From Enhydrobacter sp. (GTDB lineage: Bacteria > Pseudomonadota > Alphaproteobacteria > Reyranellales > Reyranellaceae): DNA of 64,000 nucleotides. Positions within the stretch are counted from its first letter, which is position 1, and each line of letters opens with the position of its first letter. The translations under genes were made by a program, and so were the position numbers. The stretch covers positions 2,971,001 to 3,035,000 of the forward strand of contig NZ_CP126889.1 of the NCBI RefSeq assembly GCF_030246845.1, in the 5' to 3' direction. Below, piece by piece: positions 1 to 7,877 of the stretch. A model generated the notes under the pieces. It was not told where the DNA came from. It searched no databases and was given only the letters and a program-made list of their open reading frames with translations.

Positions 1-188
1 AGCGCGGACACGACGTCCTCGATATGCGTCCCGAGGTCGATGCCGGGGTGCGCCAAATGGGCGCGATGGCCCAGTCCGGTGTAGGTTGGCGAAAACAACT
101 CATGGCCAGCGGCCCGCAGAAGCGGCCGCATTTTCTTCCATGCCCACGCCGCCGACCAGGCGCCATGTGCCAACACAATGGATGCCAT
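1..188 (-). CDS. alpha/beta hydrolase, N-terminal fragment (runs off the window)
   Basis: This is the first 62 codons of a gene transcribed leftward; the rest lies outside the window. The translation starts MASIVLAHGAWSAAWAWKKM and continues with YTGLGHRAHL, the opening beta strand and oxyanion-loop region (HGAW) of small alpha/beta hydrolase-fold esterases. A purine-rich AGGAGAAAAA stretch just upstream of the ATG at 188 serves as ribosome binding site. The catalytic serine, acid and histidine would lie beyond the edge, so the substrate cannot be named. The fold is well supported; the function is open. Confidence 0.75.
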   Translation of the reverse strand, partial: MASIVLAHGAWSAAWAWKKMRPLLRAAGHELFSPTYTGLGHRAHLAHPGIDLGTHIEDVVSA

Positions 189-260
189 GCCTTTTTCTCC
201 TCGCACTGGCGGTCATGTGCTCTAGATGCTATTACGAAGCACTCGCAATAGCTCTGAGCC

Positions 261-560
261 ATGCCAGACCAGACCATCTTTCATAGCCGCACGATAGCAT
301 TGGGCGACGCACCCGTGGGCTTTCGCGGCTATATCGTGGCGCTAGACGCGACCGTGGCCTCGGGCGCCGGTCTGCCGGGCCCGGAGCTGGAGCGGCGCCT
401 GCTCGAGCTCGGCTTCGTCGAAGGGGCCAAGGTGGAGCTGCTGCATCAGGGGCTGCTCGGGGGCGATCCCATCGCCGTGCGCGTGGCGGCCTCGACCATT
501 GCTCTGCGCCGGCGAGAGGCGATGGCTGTCGTGGCATCGGCAGGAGAAAGCGTCCCGTGA
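261..560 (+). CDS. feoA: FeoA-domain protein of ferrous iron transport
   Basis: A 99-residue cytoplasmic protein with one SH3-like FeoA domain: the central part (LLELGFVEGAKVELL, then GDPIAVRV and IALRRREA) matches the usual FeoA core. FeoA proteins are thought to bind FeoB and modulate its GTP-driven Fe2+ uptake. Its stop overlaps the GTG start of feoB by four bases (GTGA), so the two are translationally coupled. The N-terminus is somewhat longer than in the 75-residue enterobacterial FeoA. No feoC-like gene follows. No Fur box could be identified by eye upstream. Confidence 0.85.
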   Translation: MPDQTIFHSRTIALGDAPVGFRGYIVALDATVASGAGLPGPELERRLLELGFVEGAKVELLHQGLLGGDPIAVRVAASTIALRRREAMAVVASAGESVP

Positions 561-2479
561 ACGGCACGGTGGACCTCGCCCCACCCCCGCCGGAAGGGCC
601 CGGTCCGCTGTCGTCCACATCGGCGCCGGTCGTCGCGCTGGTGGGTAACCCCAATTGCGGCAAGACGGCGCTTTTCAATGCCCTGACGGGGAGCCGGCAG
701 AAGGTCGCCAATTATCCCGGCGTCACGGTCGAGAAGAAGACGGGCCAGCTCACCACGCCGTCAGGCCGCGCCGTCCGGGTCGTCGACCTGCCGGGCACCT
801 ATTCGCTGCGCGCCCGCTCGCCGGACGAGGAAATCACCCGCGACGTGGTGCTCGGTCGGCTGGCAAGCGATGTCACGCCCGATCTGATCGTGTGCGTGGC
901 CGATGCCTCGAACCTTCGCCTGGCGCTCCGGCTGGTGCTCGAGCTGAAGCAGGTCGGCCGGCCGGTGCTGCTGTCGCTCAACATGATGGATATTGCCCGC
1001 AAGCGTGGCATCGAGATCGATTTCGCGAAGCTTGCCGCGGCGCTGGGCGTACCGGTCGTCAGCTCGGTCGCCGTGCGCCGGGGCGGCACCGATGCTCTCC
1101 TGGCCGAGCTCGACCGCCTTCTCGGGCGCGGTGTCGCGGGTGGCGCCTCCGATTGGCGCGCGCCCGATGCCCGCGCGCTGCGCGACGCACAGCGCGAGGC
1201 CGATCGCCTGCTCAAGCTGGCAATACGCAGCGAGGGCCGGCTGGATCCCGGAACGGCGCGGGCCGATGCCATCCTGCTCCATCCGGTCGCCGGCATCGTC
1301 ATCCTGCTCGCGATCCTGTTCGTGATGTTCCAGGCCGTGTTCGCCTGGGCCCAGCCGCTGATGGACCTGATCTCCAACGGCTTCACCTGGTTCGGCGCGC
1401 TGGTCGGCAGCGCGCCGTTGCCGGAGATCCTGCGCAGCTTCCTGAAGGACGGCGTGATCGCGGGCGTCGGCAGCGTCGTGGTCTTCCTGCCGCAGATCGT
1501 GATCCTCTTCTTCTTCATCCTGCTCCTGGAAGACCTGGGCTACATGGCGCGCGCGGCCTTCCTGATGGACAAGATCATGGGCGGGGCGGGGCTGCATGGG
1601 CGCGCCTTCATTCCGCTGCTTTCCTCCTTCGCCTGCGCCATTCCCGGCATCATGGCCACGCGCGTGATCGACGATCGGCGCGACCGGCTCACCACCATCC
1701 TGGTGGCGCCGCTGATGACCTGCTCGGCGCGCATTCCCGTCTATACGCTGATCATCTCGGCCTTCATTCCCAATCGCGAGGTCTGGGGCTTCGCCGGGCT
1801 GCAGGGCCTGGTGATGTTCGGCCTCTATGCCAGCGGCATCGTCGGCGCGCTCGCCGTCTCCTTCGTGGCCAAGCGCGTCTTCTGGCGCAGCAACGCCGGC
1901 GAGCCCTTCATGCTCGAGCTGCCGGACTATAAGATCCCGCAGATCAAGAGCCTGGCGATCGGCATATGGGCCCGCGCGCTCGCCTTCCTGAAGCGGGCCG
2001 GCACGACCATTCTCTCCATGATGATCCTGATCTGGGTGCTGGCCTCCTTCCCGCCGGCGCCGGAGGGCGCTACCGAACCCGCCATCGACTACAGCCTCGC
2101 TGCCATGATCGGTCACGCCATCGAGCCGGTCACCAAGCCGCTCGGCTTCAACTGGCAGATCAACGTGGCCCTGATTCCCGGCATGGCCGCGCGCGAGGTG
2201 GCGGTGGGAGCGCTCGGTACGATCTATTCCATCGATGGCGGCGAGGAAGCGGCGGACAAGATCGGCCAGGTGCTGGCCGGCCAGTGGAGCCTCGCGACCG
2301 CGCTGGCGCTGCTTGCCTGGTACATCTTCGCGCCGCAATGCGCCTCGACGCTCGCCGTCATCCGCCGCGAGACCGGGAGCTGGAAGTGGATGGCGGTGAC
2401 CTTCTTCTACATGCTGGCGCTGGCCTATGCTGCGGCCCTGCTGGTCTTCCAGGTGGCCGTGGCGCTCGGCGCCGGCTGA
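557..2479 (+). CDS. feoB: ferrous iron transporter FeoB
   Basis: A 640-residue inner-membrane Fe2+ permease with an N-terminal G domain. The P-loop GNPNCGKT is at residues 30-37, followed by the PGVTVEKK switch, DLPGTYSL near residue 77 (G3) and NMMDIA (G4). After a helical spacer comes the polytopic membrane part with two Gate-like halves containing ARAAFLMD, TCSARIPVY and GMAAREVAVGALG. It is shorter than the roughly 770-residue Escherichia coli FeoB, mainly at the C-terminus. Translation starts at GTG 557, inside the feoA stop. It ends seven bases from the convergent gene at 2486. Confidence 0.95.
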   Translation: MNGTVDLAPPPPEGPGPLSSTSAPVVALVGNPNCGKTALFNALTGSRQKVANYPGVTVEKKTGQLTTPSGRAVRVVDLPGTYSLRARSPDEEITRDVVLGRLASDVTPDLIVCVADASNLRLALRLVLELKQVGRPVLLSLNMMDIARKRGIEIDFAKLAAALGVPVVSSVAVRRGGTDALLAELDRLLGRGVAGGASDWRAPDARALRDAQREADRLLKLAIRSEGRLDPGTARADAILLHPVAGIVILLAILFVMFQAVFAWAQPLMDLISNGFTWFGALVGSAPLPEILRSFLKDGVIAGVGSVVVFLPQIVILFFFILLLEDLGYMARAAFLMDKIMGGAGLHGRAFIPLLSSFACAIPGIMATRVIDDRRDRLTTILVAPLMTCSARIPVYTLIISAFIPNREVWGFAGLQGLVMFGLYASGIVGALAVSFVAKRVFWRSNAGEPFMLELPDYKIPQIKSLAIGIWARALAFLKRAGTTILSMMILIWVLASFPPAPEGATEPAIDYSLAAMIGHAIEPVTKPLGFNWQINVALIPGMAAREVAVGALGTIYSIDGGEEAADKIGQVLAGQWSLATALALLAWYIFAPQCASTLAVIRRETGSWKWMAVTFFYMLALAYAAALLVFQVAVALGAG

Positions 2480-2485
2480 GCGCGA

Positions 2486-3457
2486 CTACTCCAACTTGAT
2501 GCCGAGCTTCCTGATGAGCGGGACGACGCGCCTGTCCTCCTCGGCCAGCATGGCCGCGAGCTCCTCCGGCGTGCTGGGCTTGGCGACCGCCGTGAGATCG
2601 GCGAATCGCTTGATGGTCTCGGGATCGGTCAGCACCTTGACCATTGCGTCATGCAATGTCGTCAGCACGTCGCGCGGCATGTTCGCAGGGCCGAATAGTC
2701 CCGTGTAGGTGGCGTAGGTGAAATCGGACAGCCCCTCGATCCCCGATTCCCTGACAGTCGGGACATCCGGCAGCTCGGGCACCCGTTTCTCGGACGTGAC
2801 GGCGAGAGCGCGCAGCTTGCCCGCCTTGATGTGGCCGATGGCGCTGTTGAGCTGATCGACCTGGGCCGGCACCTGTCCTGCGACGACATCGATCACGGCC
2901 GCGCCGCTGCCCTTGTAGTGGACGAGCGTGTATTGCGCGCCGCTTGCCGCGCTCATCAGCTCGATCACGATGTGATTGGTGGTGCCCACGCCGGAATCGG
3001 CGATGGCGAGCTTGCCCGGCGTGTCGCGCCCGGCCTTGATGAAGTCGGCGAAGGTCTTGAGGGGCGAGTTGGGGTTCACGAGCACGACGGCGGGCACCGA
3101 CTGGATATGCGAGATCGGCTGAAAGGCCGTGTGCCAGTCATAGGGGGCATTGCCGTAGATGGCGGGCACCGAGACCAGCGAATTGGCCGACACCAGAAGG
3201 TTGTAGCCGTCGGGGGCGGAGCGCGCGACCACGTCGCTGCCGATCATGCCGCTGGCGCCCGCCTTGTTCTCGACCAGGACCGTGACGCCCAGCACGTCCT
3301 TGAGCTTGTCGGCGATGATCCGCGCCGTGACGTCGATGTTCCCGCCCGGCGCGTAGGGCGCCATGATCCGGATGGGCTTTTCGGGGAAGGCGGCGGAGGC
3401 CGGGCCAGCCGCCGCCAAGGCGGCCGCGAGGCCGAGAAGCGCCATCTTTATGCGCAT
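2486..3457 (-). CDS. Bug-family tripartite tricarboxylate transporter receptor
   Basis: A 323-residue periplasmic solute-binding protein. It begins MRIKMALLGLAAALAAA, a signal peptide ending ASA|AFPEKPI, followed by the family hallmark RIMAPYAPGGNIDVTAR and later MIGSDVVARSAPDGY. The start at 3457 is chosen over an upstream in-frame ATG because it gives the signal peptide and follows AAGAGGAAAAC. Bug proteins bind carboxylates and aromatic acids and normally work with TctA/TctB membrane proteins. None is encoded here, so this is one of the many orphan receptors typical of environmental proteobacteria. The ligand is unknown. Confidence 0.9.
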   Translation of the reverse strand: MRIKMALLGLAAALAAAGPASAAFPEKPIRIMAPYAPGGNIDVTARIIADKLKDVLGVTVLVENKAGASGMIGSDVVARSAPDGYNLLVSANSLVSVPAIYGNAPYDWHTAFQPISHIQSVPAVVLVNPNSPLKTFADFIKAGRDTPGKLAIADSGVGTTNHIVIELMSAASGAQYTLVHYKGSGAAVIDVVAGQVPAQVDQLNSAIGHIKAGKLRALAVTSEKRVPELPDVPTVRESGIEGLSDFTYATYTGLFGPANMPRDVLTTLHDAMVKVLTDPETIKRFADLTAVAKPSTPEELAAMLAEEDRRVVPLIRKLGIKLE

Positions 3458-3604
3458 GTTTTCCTCTTGTTCGGTTTGCCGGACCTTAGCCCCGGAAGCG
3501 AGGATGGGGGCGGCAATTTCATCCACTGCGACGGCAAAGACGTTCGACGGCTTTTCTGCTATGCGCTACCCCGGCCTGTGGAGGCATTGGCGCATGGTGG
3601 GCGA

Positions 3605-3811
3605 ATGAGCCAGGCCAGCGTGAAGGAGCAGGTGCGTGCGCTGCTTGACCGGCTGCCGGACGACTGCACGTTCGCGGACGTGCAACGGGCGATCGCCGTG
3701 CTGATGTGGCCCAGGCAGGAAGACGGCCGGCCCGAGCCGCCGCAGCGCCTGCCGCCCGAGGAGGTGAAGCGTCGTTTGCGCGCTTGGCTCAAGTCGGAGA
3801 AAGACGAATGA
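3605..3811 (+). CDS. small charged protein of unknown function (68 aa)
   Basis: The translation begins MSQASVKEQVRALLDRLPDD and ends RRLRAWLKSEKDE, giving a small, soluble, alpha-helical protein. The stretch VRALLDRLPDDCTFADVQRA resembles short antitoxin-like proteins found with toxin-antitoxin modules, but no toxin partner is adjacent, so that is only a hint. Support for coding comes from its stop overlapping the next ATG (ATGA at 3808), implying translational coupling with the crotonase gene. It is the first gene of a likely three-gene unit with the crotonase and the glycosyltransferase. Confidence 0.6.
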   Translation: MSQASVKEQVRALLDRLPDDCTFADVQRAIAVLMWPRQEDGRPEPPQRLPPEEVKRRLRAWLKSEKDE

Positions 3812-4611
3812 AGGACCGCGTCTCGATCGATCTCAAGGACGGCGTCGCCGATGTCCGGCTGGTCCGCGCCGACAAGATGAATGCGCTCGACGCGGCGATG
3901 TTCGATGGCATCATCGAGGCCGGCGCCAGGCTCGCCGACATGAAGGGCCTGCGCGCGGTCGTGCTGTCGGGCGAGGGCAGGGCCTTCTGCGCCGGCCTCG
4001 ACATGGGAAGCTTCGCGGCGATGAAGGAGCAGGGCGACAAGGCGGCGGCCGTGCGCGACCTGCCGCGCCGCACGCACGGTATCGCCAACCGGCCGCAGCA
4101 ATGCGCGTGGCTGTGGCGCACCCTGCCGGTGCCGGTGATCGCGGCCGTGCACGGCGTGGCCTTCGGCGGCGGGTTCCAGATCGCGCTCGGCGCCGACATG
4201 CGCTACGCGACCGCCGATGCGCGCTTTTCGGTGATGGAGATCAAGTGGGGGCTCGTGCCCGATCTTGCCGGCACCCAGCTCATGCGCCACCTCGCCCGCG
4301 AGGATGTGGTCCGCGAGCTCACCTATACCGGCCGCATCTTCGACGGCGAGGAGGCGCAGAAGCTCGGCTTCGTGACGCGTGTCGTCGCCGATCCGCGCGC
4401 CGCAGCGCTCGAGACCGCGCGCGAGATCGCCGCCAGGAGTCCCGACGCCATCCGGGCGGCCAAGCGCCTGCTCAATCTGGCGGTGGCGTCCGATGCGGCA
4501 GCCGGCCTGATGGCCGAGTCGGTCGAGCAGCAGAAGCTGATCGGCTCGCCCAACCAGATCGAGGCCGTGATGTCGAACTTGCACAAGCGCACCGCCAGCT
4601 TCCGGGACTGA
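3808..4611 (+). CDS. crotonase-family enoyl-CoA hydratase/isomerase
   Basis: A 267-residue cytoplasmic crotonase-fold protein acting on acyl-CoA thioesters. Visible motifs are NALDAAMFDG, the oxyanion-hole loop GEGRAFCAGLDM, the second loop FGGGFQIALGADMRY and VMEIKWGLVPDLAGTQ. The glutamate equivalent to Glu164 of rat crotonase is present (VMEIKWG), but the Glu144 position reads Q in GGGFQIA. It may therefore be an isomerase or another crotonase activity instead of a true hydratase. The start is set by the ATGA overlap with the small upstream gene. A glycosyltransferase follows after five bases. Confidence 0.85.
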   Translation: MKDRVSIDLKDGVADVRLVRADKMNALDAAMFDGIIEAGARLADMKGLRAVVLSGEGRAFCAGLDMGSFAAMKEQGDKAAAVRDLPRRTHGIANRPQQCAWLWRTLPVPVIAAVHGVAFGGGFQIALGADMRYATADARFSVMEIKWGLVPDLAGTQLMRHLAREDVVRELTYTGRIFDGEEAQKLGFVTRVVADPRAAALETAREIAARSPDAIRAAKRLLNLAVASDAAAGLMAESVEQQKLIGSPNQIEAVMSNLHKRTASFRD

Positions 4612-4616
4612 AAGCC

Positions 4617-5882
4617 GTGGAGAAAGTCCTCATCATCGATCCGTCTTTGCGGTCCGCCGATGGCCATCACCTCGGCGTGTTGCAGCGATTCCGGACCGAG
4701 CTCGGCAAGCTATGGCTGGGCAGCGTGACGCTGGCCTCGCTGCACGCCTCCGACGAGTTCTGCCGCGGCGCCAACCTCATCCCGACCTTCGAGAAGTCGA
4801 TTTACTATCGCACGGAATGGACACGGGCCGAGTTCTACGACGGTGCGATGAAATTCTGCACCGAGCTGAAGGCCCGGATGCGCGAGCTCCGGCTGCGACC
4901 CGGCATCATGATCTTTCCGGCCGCCGACCAGTCCACGGTGCTGGGGCTGGCGCGCTGTCTCGAGAGCTACCGGTTGCGGGAACCGCCGCAGATTCTGCTC
5001 TGGCTCATGGTGGCGCCGCACTACCGCAAGTCGGTCGACGATCCTTCCGCCGCACCGCTGCTCGACGAGTACGAAGAGGCTTTTGCCGCCCTGCGCCGGG
5101 TCGTCGGCGACGACTCCTGCATCCATGTCTGCTGCGAGACCGAGGCGATGACCGCCACCTACCGGTCCCGGGTCGGGCTGGAGATCGAGACCGTCATCGT
5201 CCACAAGCTGATCGAGCAGCCCAGGGATCGGCGCGTTCGCCGCCCGGACGAAGCGATCAGGATCGTCTGCACCGGCAACGCCAATGCGGCCAAGGGCTAC
5301 TCGCTGCTGGCGGATGCGATCGAGCGGGTCAACCGGGAACGGAGCGACCTCGCCTTCCTGATCCACGGCACGGTCGAGCAAACCGACTATCCCGAGGGCA
5401 GGCAGGAATTCGGCCGGCTGGCGCAACTCGCGCCAAACGTGACGGTGCGCACCGACGTCATGTCGACCGAGGACTATCTTGCCTGGCTGTCGCAGGCCGA
5501 CCTTCTTCTGCAGCCCTACGATCCGCTGGTCTACCGGGCCCGCGGCTCGGGCGTCTTTGCCGAGGCCGTGAAGCTCGGCATTCCGGTTGTCGCCACCAGG
5601 GGCTGCGACTTCTCGCGCGCGGCGATCGAGCAGGGCCGCGCGGTCGGCATCGACGCTTTCGCCTCGGAAAGCGTGGCGCAGGCGGTGCTGGTCGCCGCGG
5701 ACCGTCTCGATGAGATTTCGGCCCGGGCGGCAAGCTTCGCGGCGGATCTCGGCATCGACAGGAGCCTCGAGCTGCTGCTCGCGCGGACGGTCGCGTCCGC
5801 GCAACGGCCGCGGGGCTGGATCGACAAGACGCTCAAGCGCTATCTCGGCGTCAAGGTACCGCGCATGGCCGCGCTCCCCTGA
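4617..5882 (+). CDS. family 4-like glycosyltransferase
   Basis: A 421-residue protein starting at GTG 4617, five bases after the crotonase stop. The N-terminal half begins VEKVLIIDPSLRSADGHHLG, a GT-B style nucleotide-sugar/acceptor Rossmann domain. The C-terminal half shows CTGNANAAKGYSLLADAIE, LAFLIHGTVE, the segment STEDYLAWLSQADLLLQPYD and a donor-site stretch SGVFAEAVKLGIPVVATRG, as in GT1/GT4 glycosyltransferases. No other polysaccharide gene is nearby, so the acceptor is unknown. The family is fairly clear; the specific role is not. Confidence 0.75.
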   Translation: MEKVLIIDPSLRSADGHHLGVLQRFRTELGKLWLGSVTLASLHASDEFCRGANLIPTFEKSIYYRTEWTRAEFYDGAMKFCTELKARMRELRLRPGIMIFPAADQSTVLGLARCLESYRLREPPQILLWLMVAPHYRKSVDDPSAAPLLDEYEEAFAALRRVVGDDSCIHVCCETEAMTATYRSRVGLEIETVIVHKLIEQPRDRRVRRPDEAIRIVCTGNANAAKGYSLLADAIERVNRERSDLAFLIHGTVEQTDYPEGRQEFGRLAQLAPNVTVRTDVMSTEDYLAWLSQADLLLQPYDPLVYRARGSGVFAEAVKLGIPVVATRGCDFSRAAIEQGRAVGIDAFASESVAQAVLVAADRLDEISARAASFAADLGIDRSLELLLARTVASAQRPRGWIDKTLKRYLGVKVPRMAALP

Positions 5883-5915
5883 TCGGAATGGCCGGCTTGC
5901 GTCGCGTTTGGTGCG

Positions 5916-5943
5916 GCCGCCTCGAGAACGCGCCCGAGGCGGC
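5916..5943. terminator. hairpin between convergent genes, possible bidirectional terminator
   Basis: A perfect 9-bp inverted repeat, GCCGCCTCG (5916-5924) and CGAGGCGGC (5935-5943), with a 10-base loop. It fills the 63-base gap between the glycosyltransferase stop and the end of the leftward crotonase gene. There is no T-tract on either side, so any termination would rest on stem stability. Confidence 0.45.
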
Positions 5944-5945
5944 GA

Positions 5946-6758
5946 TCAGCGTCCCTTGAAGACCGGCTTTCTCTTCTCGACGAAGGCCTGCACCGCTTCC
6001 TTGTGATCGGCGGTGCGCGAGGCACGCACCAGGCGCTCGGCCTCGCGGTGCAGGGCGGTTGCATAGTCGATGTGCAGTGCGTCGTCGAGATTGTCCTTCA
6101 TGCTGGCGAGCGCCAGCCGCGGGCCCTCGGCCAGCGACTTCGCGAGCGCAAAGGCCTCGCCCTGCAGACTCGCGTCATCGACAACCCGGTTGACGAGGCC
6201 GATGCGCTCGCAGCGCTCGGCATCGACGCGCTCGCCCGTGAACATGAGCTCACGTGCCCGCGCCGAGCCAACGGCCCGGGTCATCAGCCAGGCAATGCCA
6301 TAGTCGCCGGACAGACCGATCCTGGCATAGCCCGTGCTGACGAAGGCCGACCTGGCGGCGATCCGGATATCGCAGGCAAGGGCGAGGGCTAGCCCTGCAC
6401 CCGCCGCCGCGCCGGGCAGCGCGGCGATCGTCGGCTTGCGCAGCGCCACGAGCGCGCCAGTGAGATTGGCCTGCCGCCAACGCAGGTCGGCCAGCCGCTC
6501 CTCGAAGCTCATCTGGCCGCGCGCGCCGCGACCGCCCATGCCCTTGACGTCGCCGCCGCTGCAGAAGGCGGTGCCGGCGCCGGTGATCAGGATGACGCCG
6601 ACATCGGGATCCCCGCCGCGCTCGCGGATCTGGGTGCGCAGCGCCGGCGTGAGCTTGTCGGAGAGGGCATTGCGCGCCTCGGGCCGGTTGAGCGTGATCA
6701 GCGCCACGCCCTCGCGCACGACGCATAAAAGTTCATTTGTTCCGGTGTCGATTTCCAT
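5946..6758 (-). CDS. enoyl-CoA hydratase/isomerase family protein (PaaG-like)
   Basis: A 270-residue crotonase-fold protein. Motifs are LITLNRPEARNALSDKL, GAGTAFCSGGDVKGMG (oxyanion hole), GAAAGAGLALALACDIRIAA and YARIGLSGDYGIAWLM. Both classical hydratase glutamates are replaced; an Asp in SGDYG occupies the place used by PaaG-type 1,2-epoxyphenylacetyl-CoA/enoyl-CoA isomerases, so isomerase chemistry is plausible. The start at 6758 is preferred over an ATG at 6779 because GGAGGG lies four bases before it. It diverges from the epoxide hydrolase gene with only 14 bases between the two starts. Confidence 0.85.
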   Translation of the reverse strand: MEIDTGTNELLCVVREGVALITLNRPEARNALSDKLTPALRTQIRERGGDPDVGVILITGAGTAFCSGGDVKGMGGRGARGQMSFEERLADLRWRQANLTGALVALRKPTIAALPGAAAGAGLALALACDIRIAARSAFVSTGYARIGLSGDYGIAWLMTRAVGSARARELMFTGERVDAERCERIGLVNRVVDDASLQGEAFALAKSLAEGPRLALASMKDNLDDALHIDYATALHREAERLVRASRTADHKEAVQAFVEKRKPVFKGR

Positions 6759-6772
6759 GGGACCCTCCGGCG

Positions 6773-7810
6773 ATGACATTCCCGATCACCGAACACACCG
6801 TCAAGACGCCGCGTCACACGACGGGCTATCTCGCCTGCGGGGCGCAGGACGCGCCGCTGCTCGTCTTTTGCCACGGCTGGCCCGAGCTCTCGCTCTCCTG
6901 GCGCCATCAGTTGCCGGCCTTCGCCGCGCTCGGCTTTCGCTGCGTCGCGCCGGACATGCGCGGTTACGGCCGCTCGAGCACCTACACGCGTCACGAGGAC
7001 TTCGCGCAGGAGGCGGTCGTGCAGGATATGCTCGAGCTCCTGGCGGCGCTGGGGCGCAACAATGCCGTGTGGATCGGCCACGACTGGGGCAGTCCGGTCG
7101 TGTGGAACATGGCGGCGCACCATCCCGACAAGGTCGCGGGTGTGGCGAGCCTTTGCGTGCCCTATCTTTCACAGGGCTTCACGCTCGAGGCGGTGGTGCC
7201 TCTGGTGGATCGCAAGGTTTATCCGGCCGACACCCATCCTGCCGGCCAGTGGGACTACCAGTTCTTCTACGAAGAGAGCTTCGACAAGGCCTGCAAGGGC
7301 TTCGAATCCGATGTCCGCAACGTCGTGAAGGCGCTGTTCCGCAAGGGCGATCCGAGCCGTGTCGGCCAGCCGGCGCCGACCTCGCGCGTGCGCAAGGCGG
7401 GCGGCTGGTTCGGCGGCGGCCCCGTGCCCGACGTGCCGCGCGACAACGACGTGATCACCGAGCAGGACATGGAAGCCTACGTCGCCGCACTGACGCGCAA
7501 CGGCTTCTTCGGCCCCGACTCCTGGTACATGAACCACAAGGCCAACGGCGCATATGCGCGGCGGGCGGTGAATGGCGGCAAGCTCGCGATGCCCGTGCTG
7601 TTCCTGCACGGCGCCTACGACACGACCTGCGAGACCATGACCTCGCGCCTCGCCGAGCCGATGCGGGCCGACTGCGCGGACCTCACCGAAGTGGTGGTGA
7701 AGTCCGGCCACTGGATGGCGCAGGAGCAACCGGTTGCGGTCAATGCCGCGCTCGCCAGGTGGCTCGCGAGCCGGCTCCCGGGCTACTGGCAGAGCGACGC
7801 CGATTCATGA
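6773..7810 (+). CDS. soluble epoxide hydrolase-like alpha/beta hydrolase
   Basis: A 345-residue alpha/beta hydrolase. It carries HGWPELSLSWRHQ near residue 34 (the oxyanion HGxP motif of epoxide hydrolases), DMRGYGRSS, and the nucleophile elbow IGHDWGSPVVW with Asp104 in place of serine. KSGHWMAQEQP provides the catalytic His (about residue 313). An aspartate nucleophile in HDWG is the signature of epoxide hydrolases and haloalkane dehalogenases; the HGWP motif favours the epoxide hydrolase side. The ATG at 6773 has only a weak Shine-Dalgarno. It lies upstream of the RpiR gene but is probably a separate unit. Confidence 0.85.
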   Translation: MTFPITEHTVKTPRHTTGYLACGAQDAPLLVFCHGWPELSLSWRHQLPAFAALGFRCVAPDMRGYGRSSTYTRHEDFAQEAVVQDMLELLAALGRNNAVWIGHDWGSPVVWNMAAHHPDKVAGVASLCVPYLSQGFTLEAVVPLVDRKVYPADTHPAGQWDYQFFYEESFDKACKGFESDVRNVVKALFRKGDPSRVGQPAPTSRVRKAGGWFGGGPVPDVPRDNDVITEQDMEAYVAALTRNGFFGPDSWYMNHKANGAYARRAVNGGKLAMPVLFLHGAYDTTCETMTSRLAEPMRADCADLTEVVVKSGHWMAQEQPVAVNAALARWLASRLPGYWQSDADS

Positions 7811-7834
7811 ATCATTTGACGCAATTCTCGGGAT

Positions 7835-7852
7835 ATGAGACGTTTGTTTCAT
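7835..7852. promoter_or_regulatory. candidate RpiR operator (near-palindrome)
   Basis: ATGAGAC, a GTTT spacer and GTTTCAT form a 7-4-7 near-perfect inverted repeat (one mismatch) 26 bases before the regulator's GTG start. RpiR/MurR regulators bind short inverted repeats and often autoregulate. The assignment is by position and symmetry only. Confidence 0.3.
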
Positions 7853-7877
7853 TCGTCCGAAGATTGGGGGAATCCGG

